Origin: Pseudomonadota bacterium
GTDB taxonomy: Bacteria; Pseudomonadota; Alphaproteobacteria; Sphingomonadales; Sphingomonadaceae
Length of the DNA: 40,511 nt
Reading direction: 5' to 3'
Assembly: GCA_023433305.1 (NCBI GenBank)
Contig: JAEZCZ010000049.1
Span: forward strand, 1 to 40,511
Part shown: positions 14,804-23,083 of the stretch, piece by piece
Numbering within the stretch: position 1 is the stretch's first letter
Layout of the letters: every line of letters starts with the position of its first letter
The notes under the pieces: generated by a model
The model's input: the letters and a program-made list of their open reading frames with translations, nothing else
Told to the model about the DNA's origin: nothing
The model's database searches: none
Position numbers and translations under genes: made by a program

Positions 14804-16972
14804 TTGAACTTGAACGGATTGCCTCAAACAGCCGGTAGCATCCAGAATGCCGATCTCGTGTCCGACGGCAAGGAAGAGGCGTTCGAGTCCTCACTGCTGC
14901 AGAACGTGTGGCGCATATTCTGGCTCAACCGCTTTATTGTAGCCGGAATTGTTGCGGCCTGTCTGGTCGTGGCTCTGGTGGCGACGCTGCTGGCAACGCC
15001 GCAGTACACCAGCAGCGCGCGACTGCAGGTCAACCGAATCCAGGCCAACGTGTCCAACGTCGAGGGCCTCGATCCCGAGGGTACGCTCCTCCAGTACGAG
15101 GAGTTCTACAGCACCCAGTACGCGCTTCTGGAATCCACCAGCCTGGCCGAACGGGTGGCCCGTTCGCTCAATCTGGCGGCGGACGACAGCTTCATGCAAG
15201 CCTTCAAGCTCGCCGAACGGCCGGAGATCGCCAACGCGTCCTCGCGCGAAGCGGTTCAGATTATTGGAGAGATCCTGCTCGAGCAGACGACGGTTTCCCC
15301 GATCAGAGGGTCGAGTCTGGTGGATGTGGCGTTCACCAGTCCGTCGCCGGAACTGTCTGCCAGGATCGTCGATGCCTGGGTCGAGGAGTTCATCTCCACC
15401 AGCATCGAACGACAGTTCGCGGCGACCAACGATGCCCGCGAATTCCTGCAGGGCCAGCTTGCCCAGCTGCGCGATCGGCTGGAAGCTTCCGAACGGCAGT
15501 TTGTCACCTATGCCTCCAACAGCGGCATCTTCGCCGTTGGCAATGACACCGGCGAGGGTGGCGAGCGAGTTCAGCGAACGCTGGCCAGCACCGATCTCTC
15601 GACCATGAACACGGCCCTGATGGCGGCCCGGGCGGACCGCATTGCCGCCGAGAGCGCGTTGCGCGCCGGGGAATCTCAACGAGACGACCAGGCCACCGCA
15701 TCAATGCGTGCGCGACGCGCGGAAATTGCCGCCGAGCGCGCCAAGCTTCTGGCGCGCTTCGAAATGGATTATCCGCCCGCGGTCGAACTGACCAACCAGC
15801 TGGCCGAGCTCGACCGCGAGATATCCGCGGCCGAAGGGCGCCTGCGCGGCGATCTTCAGCGTGCCTACGAGGCGTCCGCTTCGCGCGAGCGCACGCTGCA
15901 GGCCCAAGTCGATGGTTTGAAAGGCCGTTTCCTCGACGAACAGCGGGCGACCATCCAGTACAACATCCTGCGGCGTGAGGTTGATACCAATCGCGAACTC
16001 TACAATGGGCTGTTGCAGCGCTACAAGGAGATCGGCGTCGCCGGGGTCGAGGCAAGCAATGCCCAACTGGTGGACTCGCCCAAGATACCGGATCGCCCGT
16101 CCAGCCCCAACTTGCCGCTCAACATCGCGCTGGGCCTGATTGCCGGCATCGGCCTTGCAGGCGCTGCGGTGTTTGCCCGGGAGCAGGTCGATCGCAGCTT
16201 GCGCGACCCCGCGGACGTGAAGAATGTCCTCGGCCTGCCCTTGCTCGGGGCCACGCCGCGCTTGCCGGTCGAGGGGATCGTCGAGGAGCTCGGCGACCCC
16301 AAGAGCGCGATGTCCGAAGCCTATCTGTCGATCGGGGTCATGCTCGATCTTTCGACAGTGCACGGTTTCCCGCGCACGCTTATGGTCACCAGCACGATGC
16401 CAAGCGAAGGCAAGACGAGCTCGACCTTCGCGCTGGCGAACCGGCTCGCGCGGAGTGGGCGCCGGACCGTGCTGGTCGACTTCGACCTGCGCAATCCGTC
16501 GGTCGGCGAGCGGCTGGGAATCTCCAACCGTGTCGGCGTCACGAACTATCTGACCGGCAAGTCGAACCTCGCGGAGCTGGTGCAGCCGGAAGTGCGCCCG
16601 GGATTGGCCGTTCTTACGGCCGGGATGATCCCGCCGAACCCTGGCGAACTGATTGCCAGTGAACGAACGGCCGCCCTCATCGCCGATCTGATGGCCCAGT
16701 TCGACCATGTCCTCATCGACGCGCCGCCGGTTCTCGGTATCGCGGATTCGCCGGTCCTGGCCTCGCAAGTCGAAGGGATCGTGTTCGTGATCGAGGCCAA
16801 CCGTGCGCGCATGCGTCAGCTCGCCAGCGCGATCGACCGGCTGCGAAGCTCGAAGGGGCACATCCTCGGCGCAGTGGTGACCAAGCTCGATCAGCGCAAC
16901 AGCGATTACGGCTACGGCTATGGTTACGGCTATGGCTACGGGTACGGGCGCAAAGACGACGAAGAGGCATAG
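14804..16972 (+). CDS. Wzc-like polysaccharide co-polymerase / bacterial tyrosine kinase
   Basis: The 722-residue protein has the PCP-2a layout: a Wzz domain with membrane helix 1 at about 43-64, a periplasmic coiled-coil region (long E/R/A-rich helices at about 200-400), helix 2 at about 436-456, then a cytoplasmic BY-kinase. The kinase shows Walker A PSEGKTSS (about 533-540), Walker A' VLVDFDLRNPS (about 556-566) and Walker B HVLIDAPPVLGIAD (about 634-647). The C terminus has seven tyrosines in a Gly-Tyr repeat, the autophosphorylation cluster. It controls chain length and opens the Wza channel. The TTG start directly follows the wza stop, so the start is uncertain by a few codons. No Wzb phosphatase gene is in the window. 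Confidence 0.93.
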   Translation: MNLNGLPQTAGSIQNADLVSDGKEEAFESSLLQNVWRIFWLNRFIVAGIVAACLVVALVATLLATPQYTSSARLQVNRIQANVSNVEGLDPEGTLLQYEEFYSTQYALLESTSLAERVARSLNLAADDSFMQAFKLAERPEIANASSREAVQIIGEILLEQTTVSPIRGSSLVDVAFTSPSPELSARIVDAWVEEFISTSIERQFAATNDAREFLQGQLAQLRDRLEASERQFVTYASNSGIFAVGNDTGEGGERVQRTLASTDLSTMNTALMAARADRIAAESALRAGESQRDDQATASMRARRAEIAAERAKLLARFEMDYPPAVELTNQLAELDREISAAEGRLRGDLQRAYEASASRERTLQAQVDGLKGRFLDEQRATIQYNILRREVDTNRELYNGLLQRYKEIGVAGVEASNAQLVDSPKIPDRPSSPNLPLNIALGLIAGIGLAGAAVFAREQVDRSLRDPADVKNVLGLPLLGATPRLPVEGIVEELGDPKSAMSEAYLSIGVMLDLSTVHGFPRTLMVTSTMPSEGKTSSTFALANRLARSGRRTVLVDFDLRNPSVGERLGISNRVGVTNYLTGKSNLAELVQPEVRPGLAVLTAGMIPPNPGELIASERTAALIADLMAQFDHVLIDAPPVLGIADSPVLASQVEGIVFVIEANRARMRQLASAIDRLRSSKGHILGAVVTKLDQRNSDYGYGYGYGYGYGYGRKDDEEA
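16907..16948 (+). repeat. Seven tandem Tyr-Gly codon pairs at the 3' end of the wzc-like gene
   Basis: Seven TAC/TAT-GGC/GGT/GGG units of 6 bp run from 16907 to 16948 and encode the alternating Tyr-Gly tail of the kinase. Third positions vary, which makes slippage less likely than in a pure repeat, but unit gain or loss would keep the frame and change the number of phosphorylatable tyrosines. Confidence 0.85.
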
Positions 16973-16980
16973 GGTGGCGA

Positions 16981-18195
16981 TTGGCTGATCAGACCGTGCT
17001 CGCCATCCGACTAGCCCTGCTTCCGGTCATCCTCGTGATCGCGGCGGCTGCGTTCGTGCACGCGGCGTCGCAGAACGAGGCGTTTGCCCTCGGCGGCGAT
17101 CCTTCCGACCGGCTCGGGCTGGACGCCCATATCGCGACCGCGCTGGTCGACGCCGGTTTCAGGGTCGAAATGGCCAGTCGGCAAGCGGAAGGTCAGGAAG
17201 AACTGCCGCGCCTGTCGGATTCGCTCATCCGGCTTGCTCGGCAATCGTTCGCGAACGATCCGCTCGCCGTGTCGTCGCTCCGGACGCTGGCCCTCGGCAG
17301 CGTGGTTCAGGAAGACGAGGAACGCGCCCGGCGCCTGATGCATGTGGTCGCCAGGATGAGCAAACGCGACAGCATCTCGGACCTCTGGCTCGCCCAGGAC
17401 TACGGCCGGAGCGGCGATGTCGAAGCGATGATTGCGTCGCTCGATCACGCCCTGCGGACCAGCGTGCGGGCCCGCGATCTCGCGATGAAGCCGATGGTCA
17501 ACGCTTTGGCCTCGGATGAGAGCTACAAGCAGATCGGCGGTTTGCTGGCGCAACGGCCCGAATGGGAAACCGTCTTCTGGAGGGAGTTCGTGCGCAACCC
17601 GGTGGCGGTCGCGCGCGCCGCGGACTTCTTCGCTGCCAGCGGGGTGCCGCTCGATCAGCTGGAGCCGCAGGAGCGGCGGGCATTCTACGTCAAGTTGCGC
17701 CGTGAGGGCCAGTTCGATGCGCTCTATCGCCTCGCCGCACTCGACTCCGAGGCGGACGCGGGAGCCAGAGCCCTGGCGGCAGGGAAGTTTGCCACGGCCG
17801 AACAGGGATATCCTCTGGGGTGGACCCTGCAGGCGCGCGGCAGCTTCGCGGCGCGCGTCCACAGCGGGACGGGCGAGTTGCAGATCGATGCTCGCTCGGG
17901 CGCGTTCGGCGAGGCGGCGGATCGGCTGATCCGTGGCGACCAGAACTACCGGCTCAAGGTCAACATGGCCGAAGCGATGCCCGACAATGCCGCGATCGAA
18001 GTGACGGTTCGATGTGCGACAGGGTCCGCGCGGGAACTGGTTCGCGTGCCCGTGGGGCCAGGAAGACTGGCTGAAGCGGTGGAATTCTCCGCGCAGGCAT
18101 GCCCGTTCGCCATTCTGGCATTGTCCTTCAATGTTGCCTCAGGCCGCCGCGATGCACTGATCCGTGTCGCCAGTATCGTCCTTGAGCCGGTCTAG
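16981..18195 (+). CDS. Unrecognised membrane-anchored protein of the export operon
   Basis: I do not recognise the family. The 404-residue product has one N-terminal hydrophobic segment (about residues 7-28, ALLPVILVIAAAAFVHAA) that acts as signal or anchor; the rest is predicted periplasmic. Residues about 40-280 are Ala/Leu/Arg-rich helices spaced like TPR or similar helical repeats (DAHIATALVDAGF, RRLMHVVARMSKRDS, AQDYGRSGDVEAMIASL). The last 120 residues change to beta-type sequence (QARGSFAARVHSGTGELQIDAR, NYRLKVNMAEAMPDNAAIEVTVRC) with two cysteines. The gene follows the kinase stop by 8 bp, with a GGGTGG site and TTG start, so it is probably co-transcribed and may help polymer assembly or export. 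The start is uncertain. Confidence 0.75.
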   Translation: MADQTVLAIRLALLPVILVIAAAAFVHAASQNEAFALGGDPSDRLGLDAHIATALVDAGFRVEMASRQAEGQEELPRLSDSLIRLARQSFANDPLAVSSLRTLALGSVVQEDEERARRLMHVVARMSKRDSISDLWLAQDYGRSGDVEAMIASLDHALRTSVRARDLAMKPMVNALASDESYKQIGGLLAQRPEWETVFWREFVRNPVAVARAADFFAASGVPLDQLEPQERRAFYVKLRREGQFDALYRLAALDSEADAGARALAAGKFATAEQGYPLGWTLQARGSFAARVHSGTGELQIDARSGAFGEAADRLIRGDQNYRLKVNMAEAMPDNAAIEVTVRCATGSARELVRVPVGPGRLAEAVEFSAQACPFAILALSFNVASGRRDALIRVASIVLEPV

Positions 18196-18366
18196 CGTCC
18201 GCCTGCTCTGATTGACGAGTGGTTGCCGGCCCGAACCGGGACAGGCCACGTAACGCCTTATGCCCCGCCGGAATGGGAACCCAGTCGGGCCCGGCGGGAG
18301 AGGTTGGCGCTGCGGCACAATGCCGCCATCGGCGGCGCCGTCCGTCAGCTGGACGACAAGGAAAAA

Positions 18367-18443
18367 TGGTCGGGGAGAGAGGATTCGAACCTCCGGCCCC
18401 TGCCTCCCGAAGACAGTGCTCTACCAGGCTGAGCTACTCCCCG
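18367..18443 (-). tRNA. tRNA-Pro(CGG)
   Basis: Read on the minus strand it folds as a complete cloverleaf of 77 nt including the encoded CCA. The acceptor stem CGGGGAG pairs with CTCCCCG, the D arm is AGCTC...GAGC, the anticodon loop TTCGGGA gives CGG, and the T arm contains GGTTCGAATCC. A run of five T follows the CCA. Confidence 0.97.
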
Positions 18444-18611
18444 ACCGGAACCGCCGGGCGGAACCCGGGGTGAGGCAGAGGCGCGCCTATACGGATGGGG
18501 TACACCAGAGGCAAGTGCGCTTTTTGGAGTTGCCTACAATCGTCCACATTGTTCCCACCGGGCATTTCTGAACCGAATTACGTGCCCTCAAAAGCCGTGT
18601 AGACAGAGGAC

Positions 18612-19577
18612 ATGTCGACTCCTTCCGCCTTTGAATTTTCCCGTGTTCGAAAGAATGAACGCCACTGGGAATGGCAATATCTCGACCTGATGCGGCGCAT
18701 CTGGAGCGAGGGCGACGAGCGCTCCGACCGGACGGGAATCGGCACCCGTTCCATTTTCGGCCCGCAGCTCCGCTTCGACCTTGCGGGAGACCGCGTCCCC
18801 CTGCTCACCACCAAGCGCGTGTTCTGGAAGGCCGCCGCGCGCGAGATGCTGTGGTTCCTCACCGGCGAGACCAACATTCGCCTGCTGCTGGAGCAAGGCG
18901 TGACCATCTGGAGCGACTGGCCGCTCGCGAAATACCGCAAGGCGACCGGCGAGGACATCACGCAGGAAGCCTTCGAAGCGCGAATCGTCGCGGACGAGCG
19001 ATTCGCCGCGCAATGGGGCGACCTCGGCCCGGTCTATGGCAAGCAATGGGTCGACTGGCCGACCTATCAACCAGCGGGGGAAGGGCTCTTCCGCGCCGGC
19101 CCGGGCATCAACCAGGTCGCCCAGGTCGTCGAGAGCCTGCGCAGCAATCCGGGCGGCCGTCGCCACATCATCGAAGGGTGGAACGTCGCCGAGCTCGACC
19201 GGATGGCGCTCCCCCCGTGCCATAAGACCTACCAGTTCCACGTCGCGGGCGAGCGGCTCAACTGCCTGCTCTACCAGCGAAGCTGCGACGTCGCGCTCGG
19301 GCTGCCCTTCAACCTGTTCGGCGCCGCGCTCCTGACCCGGATGATCGCCGCGCAGGCGGGATACGAGGCCGGCGAGCTGATCTGGACCGGCGGCGACACC
19401 CACCTCTACCTGAACCACGTCGAGCTGGTCGAGCAACAGCTCACGCGCGAGCCGGCGGGCGAGCCGCGCCTGCTCCTGAAGCGGCAAGCGACTTCGATCT
19501 TCGATTACCGCATCGAGGACTTCGAAGTCGTCGACTACCAGCCGCAGGGGGTCTTGCGCGCGCCGGTGGCGGTCTGA
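18612..19577 (+). CDS. thyA: Thymidylate synthase
   Basis: The 321-residue protein is a full-length ThyA, which methylates dUMP to dTMP with 5,10-methylene-tetrahydrofolate in the cytoplasm. Visible motifs are DRTGIGTRSIFG (phosphate and folate loop), LLTTKRVFWKAAAREMLWFLTGETNI, GDLGPVYGKQW, the nucleophile C203 in ALPPCHKTYQF, QRSCDVALGLPFN (dUMP-binding arginine and serine) and GDTHLYLNH. It is slightly longer than E. coli ThyA (264) through an insertion at about residues 105-135, as in many bacterial and eukaryotic forms. The gene stands alone, converging with the epimerase gene with a 7-bp gap. The ATG has AGAGGA very close upstream. Confidence 0.97.
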   Translation: MSTPSAFEFSRVRKNERHWEWQYLDLMRRIWSEGDERSDRTGIGTRSIFGPQLRFDLAGDRVPLLTTKRVFWKAAAREMLWFLTGETNIRLLLEQGVTIWSDWPLAKYRKATGEDITQEAFEARIVADERFAAQWGDLGPVYGKQWVDWPTYQPAGEGLFRAGPGINQVAQVVESLRSNPGGRRHIIEGWNVAELDRMALPPCHKTYQFHVAGERLNCLLYQRSCDVALGLPFNLFGAALLTRMIAAQAGYEAGELIWTGGDTHLYLNHVELVEQQLTREPAGEPRLLLKRQATSIFDYRIEDFEVVDYQPQGVLRAPVAV

Positions 19578-19584
19578 ACGCGTC

Positions 19585-20592
19585 TCAGTTGTAGAACTCG
19601 CCGTACCAGGCGACGAAGGCTCGAACCCCTTCCTCGATCCCGATCCGCGGGCTGTAACCGGTCAAGGCGCGCAGCAGGCTCGCGTCGCCGAAAGTCTGCT
19701 GCATCTCGCCCGGCTGGACCGGCATGAGATTGAGCTCCGCCTTCCGGCCCAGGCTCCGCTCCACGATCGCGACGAAATCCATCAGCTTGATCGGCGCGCC
19801 GTTGGCGATGTTGACGGTCCGATAGGGCGCCGCCTCGGATAGCGTGTCCTCGATACCCGGCTGACGAATCCGCTCGTCCCGGGCCGGAGCCAGCGGAACG
19901 AGCCGCGCCACCGCCTCGACCAGATCCTCCACATAAGTGAAGTCGCGCGCCATCGCACCGTGGCCGTAGACGTCGATCGGCCGTCCCTCGCGAATGGCCG
20001 AGACGAACTTGAACAGCGCCATGTCGGGGCGGCCCCAAGGGCCATAGACGGTGAAGGAGCGCAGCGTGGTGGTCGGGATCTCGAAGAGCTGCGAATAGGA
20101 GAACGCCATGGCCTCCATGCTCTTCTTCGTCGCGGCATAGAGATTGAGCGGCTCGTCGGCTTTGTGCGTTTCCCTGAACGGCACCTCGCGGTTCGCGCCG
20201 TAGACGCTCGAGGTCGAGCCCATCAGCAAGTGGCGCGGCTTCAGGTCGCGCGCCAGCTCGAGCACGTTCCACGATCCGGTCAGGTTGCTGTCGACATAGC
20301 TTCGCGGCGCCTCGATCGAATAGCGCACGCCCGCCTGCGCCGCGAGGTGGACGATCACGTCGGGAGCGGCGAGGGCGGCCGCCTCGTCGAGCGCGGCGCG
20401 ATCCTCGAGCATCCCCGTCACGTGCCGATACGCGTCGTGCTCGGACAGGATCGCCAGCCGCGCATGCTTGAGCCGCACGTCGTAATAGTCGGTAAGTCCA
20501 TCGAAGCCCGTCACGCCGTGGCCGTCGGCGAGCAGGCGGCGCGCCAGATGAAAACCGATGAATCCGGCCGTCCCGGTAATCAGAAACTGCAT
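19585..20592 (-). CDS. UDP-glucuronate 4-epimerase-like NAD-dependent epimerase
   Basis: A 335-residue extended SDR closest in style to UDP-glucuronate 4-epimerases (CapI/LspL-like): FLITGTAGFIGFHLARRLL, FDGLTDYYDVRLKHARL, HLAAQAGVRYSIEAPRSYVD, GSTSSVYGANREVPF, the catalytic YAATKKS, and RSFTVYGPWGRPDMALFKF. The YDV...LK and AGVRYS-x-x-x-P elements are family signatures. The reaction interconverts UDP-GlcA and UDP-GalA for surface polysaccharide. It lies about 1.4 kb beyond the export operon behind thyA and tRNA-Pro, so it may be a satellite of the polysaccharide locus. AGGAGG lies 8 bp before the ATG at 20592. It is transcribed divergently from the branched-chain dehydrogenase operon. Confidence 0.9.
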   Translation of the reverse strand: MQFLITGTAGFIGFHLARRLLADGHGVTGFDGLTDYYDVRLKHARLAILSEHDAYRHVTGMLEDRAALDEAAALAAPDVIVHLAAQAGVRYSIEAPRSYVDSNLTGSWNVLELARDLKPRHLLMGSTSSVYGANREVPFRETHKADEPLNLYAATKKSMEAMAFSYSQLFEIPTTTLRSFTVYGPWGRPDMALFKFVSAIREGRPIDVYGHGAMARDFTYVEDLVEAVARLVPLAPARDERIRQPGIEDTLSEAAPYRTVNIANGAPIKLMDFVAIVERSLGRKAELNLMPVQPGEMQQTFGDASLLRALTGYSPRIGIEEGVRAFVAWYGEFYN

Positions 20593-20679
20593 CGATGGTC
20601 CTCCTTGGGCGCCTTTGGCACCATAAGGTGGATGAGACGTTTCTCAATCGGGGCCCTATCAAGCCTTGAGCGGGCCCTG

Positions 20680-20708
20680 TTGACGGTACGCGGCCGTGGT
20701 AATAAAAT
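20680..20708 (+). promoter_or_regulatory. Sigma-70-like promoter of the branched-chain 2-oxoacid dehydrogenase operon
   Basis: TTGACG at 20680-20685 and TAAAAT at 20703-20708 are separated by exactly 17 bp. Each differs from consensus at one position. Transcription should start near 20715, inside or next to the palindrome at 20718-20734, with the ATG of E1 alpha at 20748. Confidence 0.7.
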
Positions 20709-20717
20709 GTCACGCAA

Positions 20718-20734
20718 TTGGAATATCATTCCAA
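20718..20734. promoter_or_regulatory. 17-bp palindromic operator candidate at the transcription start
   Basis: TTGGAATATCATTCCAA is a perfect palindrome with 7-bp arms and a 3-bp centre. It begins 9 bp after the -10 box, a position where a bound protein would block initiation. A negative regulator of branched-chain amino acid breakdown is the natural guess; no regulator gene is adjacent. Confidence 0.55.
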
Positions 20735-20747
20735 ACGGGAGAGCGGC

Positions 20748-22028
20748 ATGGCTGATCGACAGGAGGGCGCCGGGCGCAACAGCCCCCGCCTGTCCTTGCA
20801 TGTTCCGGAGCCGCGATTCCGCCCTGGCGACACGGTCGACTTCTCGCATATCCCGCTGAGCGAGCCCGGCGCGCAGCCGAGGCCCGACGAAGCCTGCGCC
20901 GCGGCCGAAACCTATCCGCTGTGCGACGATCTCATCCGCGTGCTCGGTGACGACAACCAGGCGCACGGTCCGTGGAATCCACGTCTCGCGCCTGACAAGC
21001 TGCGCGAGCTGCTGCGGCTGATGGCGCTGACCCGGGCTTTCGACGCCCGGATGTACCGCGCCCAGCGCCAGGGCAAGACCAGCTTCTACCTCAAGTGCAC
21101 CGGCGAGGAAGCGACCTCGGTCGTCGCGACGCAGGCGCTCGATTTCGAGGACATGATCTTCCCCTCCTATCGCCAGCAGGGGTGCATGATCGCGCGCGGC
21201 TACCCGATCCTCGAGATGGTCAACCAGATCTACTCGAACCGCGCCGACAAGCTGAAGGGCCGCCAGCTCCCGATCCTCTATTCGGCGGCTTCGGTGAACT
21301 TCTTCACCATCTCGGGCAACCTCGGCACGCAGCTTCCCCAGGCGACCGGCTTCGCGATGGCCAGCGCGATGAAGCACGACAGCCGCATCTCCGCGTCCTG
21401 GATCGGCGAGGGCGCAACCGCCGAAGGCGATTTCCACGCGGCGCTGATCTTCGCGGCGGTCTACAACGCGCCCACGATCTTCAACGTCGTCAACAATCAG
21501 TGGGCGATATCGAGCTTCTCCGGCATCGCCGGGGCGGAGCGCGCCACCTTTGCCGCGCGCGCGATGGGTTACGGCATCGCGGGGCTGCGCGTCGACGGCA
21601 ACGACGCGCTTGCGGTTTACGCCGCAGAGCGTTGGGCGGCCGACCGGGCCCGTTCGAATGCCGGCCCGACGCTGATCGAGTTCTTCACCTACCGCGCCGA
21701 GGGCCATTCGACCTCCGATGACCCGAGCGTCTATCGCGGCGCCAAAGAAGGCGAGGCCTGGCCGCTCGGCGATCCGATCGCGCGGTTGCGCGACCATCTC
21801 GTCGCGATCGGCGAGTGGTCGCAGGAGCGCCACGCCGAAATGGAAATCGAGCTCGACGAGGAAGTGAAGGCCGCGCAGCGCGAGGCGGAGAAGAACGGCA
21901 TTCTTGGCCACGGCCTGCACCATCCGTTCCACACCATGTTCGAGGACGTGTTCGAAGAGCTCCCCTGGAACCTCGAGGAGCAGGCCGCGCAGGCGATCCG
22001 TGAAAGGCACATCAAGTGGCCCGAATGA
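20748..22028 (+). CDS. bkdA1: Branched-chain 2-oxoacid dehydrogenase E1 alpha subunit
   Basis: The 426-residue protein is the thiamine-diphosphate-binding alpha chain of the branched-chain 2-oxoacid dehydrogenase, which decarboxylates the keto acids of Val, Leu and Ile. Signatures are RMYRAQRQGKTSFYLKCTGEEA, FPSYRQQGCMIARG, the ThDP motif GEGATAEGDFH...NVVNNQWAIS (GDG appears as GEG), and FFTYRAEGHSTSDDPS, the phosphorylation-loop region. The extended N terminus of about 70 residues before the core is typical of the bacterial BkdA1 type. GGGAG lies 7 bp before the ATG at 20748, downstream of the promoter. Its stop overlaps the E1 beta start. E3 (lipoamide dehydrogenase) is not in this operon. 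Confidence 0.95.
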   Translation: MADRQEGAGRNSPRLSLHVPEPRFRPGDTVDFSHIPLSEPGAQPRPDEACAAAETYPLCDDLIRVLGDDNQAHGPWNPRLAPDKLRELLRLMALTRAFDARMYRAQRQGKTSFYLKCTGEEATSVVATQALDFEDMIFPSYRQQGCMIARGYPILEMVNQIYSNRADKLKGRQLPILYSAASVNFFTISGNLGTQLPQATGFAMASAMKHDSRISASWIGEGATAEGDFHAALIFAAVYNAPTIFNVVNNQWAISSFSGIAGAERATFAARAMGYGIAGLRVDGNDALAVYAAERWAADRARSNAGPTLIEFFTYRAEGHSTSDDPSVYRGAKEGEAWPLGDPIARLRDHLVAIGEWSQERHAEMEIELDEEVKAAQREAEKNGILGHGLHHPFHTMFEDVFEELPWNLEEQAAQAIRERHIKWPE

Positions 22029-23080
22029 ATCCCGACGACGAGGCGGTCACCCTCGCGGAAGCGCCGACGCGCTCGCTCACCATGATCGAAGCAATCAACG
22101 ACGCGCTCGACATCATGCTAGAGCGCGATCCCGACGTGGTCCTGCTCGGCGAGGACATCGGGTATTTCGGCGGCGTGTTCCGCGCGACCGCCGGCCTGCA
22201 GAAGAAGCACGGCAAGACCCGCGTGTTCGACACGCCCATCAACGAATGCGGCATCATCGGCGTGGCGGTCGGCATGGGCGCCTACGGGCTCAGGCCGGTG
22301 CCCGAGATCCAGTTCGCGGACTACATCTATCCCGGGCTCGACCAGCTCATCAGCGAAGCGGCGCGGCTGCGCTATCGCTCGGCGGGCGAGTTCGTCGCGC
22401 CGATCACCGTTCGCAGTCCGTTCGGCGGCGGGATCTTCGGCGGGCAGACCCACAGCCAGAGCCCAGAGGCGCTGTTCACGCACGTTGCGGGGCTCAAGAC
22501 CGTGGTCCCGAGCACGCCGCACGACGCCAAGGGGCTGCTGATCGCGGCGATCGAGGACAACGACCCGGTCGTGTTCTTCGAGCCCAAGCGGATCTACAAC
22601 GGCCCCTTCGACGGATACTACGATCGCCCGACCAGGCCCTGGAAGGAGCATCCCGACGCGCAGGTCCCGGAGGGGTACTATTCGATCCCGCTCGGCACCG
22701 CGCGAATCGTAAGGGAAGGCTCGGCCCTGACGATCCTCGCCTACGGCACGATGGTTCACGTCGCCGAGGCCGTCTGCCGCGAGAAGGGCGTCGATGCCGA
22801 GATCATCGACTTGCGCACGCTCGTTCCGCTCGACATCGGCGCGGTGGAAAAGTCTGTGGAGAAGACCGGCAAATGCATGGTCGTCCACGAGGCGACGCGC
22901 ACCTCGGGCTTCGGCGCCGAGCTGGCTGCGCTCGTCCAGGAACGCTGCTTCTATCACCTCGAGGCACCGGTCGAGCGCGTCACCGGGTTCGACACCCCCT
23001 ATCCGCACAGCCTCGAATGGGCCTACTTCCCGGGGCCGATCCGCGTCGGCGAGGGCATCGACAAGTTGCTGGAGGCGTAG
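22025..23080 (+). CDS. bkdA2: Branched-chain 2-oxoacid dehydrogenase E1 beta subunit
   Basis: A 351-residue transketolase-like beta subunit: MIEAINDALDIMLERDPDVVLLGEDIGYFGGVFRAT with the conserved GED glutamate region, FDTPINECGIIGVAVGMGAYG, EIQFADYIYPGLDQ, RSPFGGGIFGGQTHSQSPEA and a C-terminal DLRTLVPLD...VHEATRTSGFGAE domain. It completes the alpha2-beta2 E1 with the preceding gene. The ATG at 22025 overlaps the stop of E1 alpha (ATGA), favouring coupled translation; a GTG nine bases earlier in the same frame is possible. The E2 gene begins 3 bp after the stop. Confidence 0.96.
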   Translation: MNPDDEAVTLAEAPTRSLTMIEAINDALDIMLERDPDVVLLGEDIGYFGGVFRATAGLQKKHGKTRVFDTPINECGIIGVAVGMGAYGLRPVPEIQFADYIYPGLDQLISEAARLRYRSAGEFVAPITVRSPFGGGIFGGQTHSQSPEALFTHVAGLKTVVPSTPHDAKGLLIAAIEDNDPVVFFEPKRIYNGPFDGYYDRPTRPWKEHPDAQVPEGYYSIPLGTARIVREGSALTILAYGTMVHVAEAVCREKGVDAEIIDLRTLVPLDIGAVEKSVEKTGKCMVVHEATRTSGFGAELAALVQERCFYHLEAPVERVTGFDTPYPHSLEWAYFPGPIRVGEGIDKLLEA

Positions 23081-23083
23081 GCG

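Noticed and set aside
15701..16861. Long minus-strand open frame opposite the Wzc-like gene
   Set aside because: Antisense to a gene with clear kinase motifs; the translation has no domain and no ribosome site.
16907..16948. Tandem repeat as a CRISPR-like or minisatellite array
   Set aside because: It is in frame inside a coding region and encodes the Tyr-Gly tail; there are no spacers.
18219..18571. Short plus-strand open frames through the tRNA-Pro gene
   Set aside because: They translate the tRNA itself (the familiar spurious WSGREDSNLRP-type peptide).
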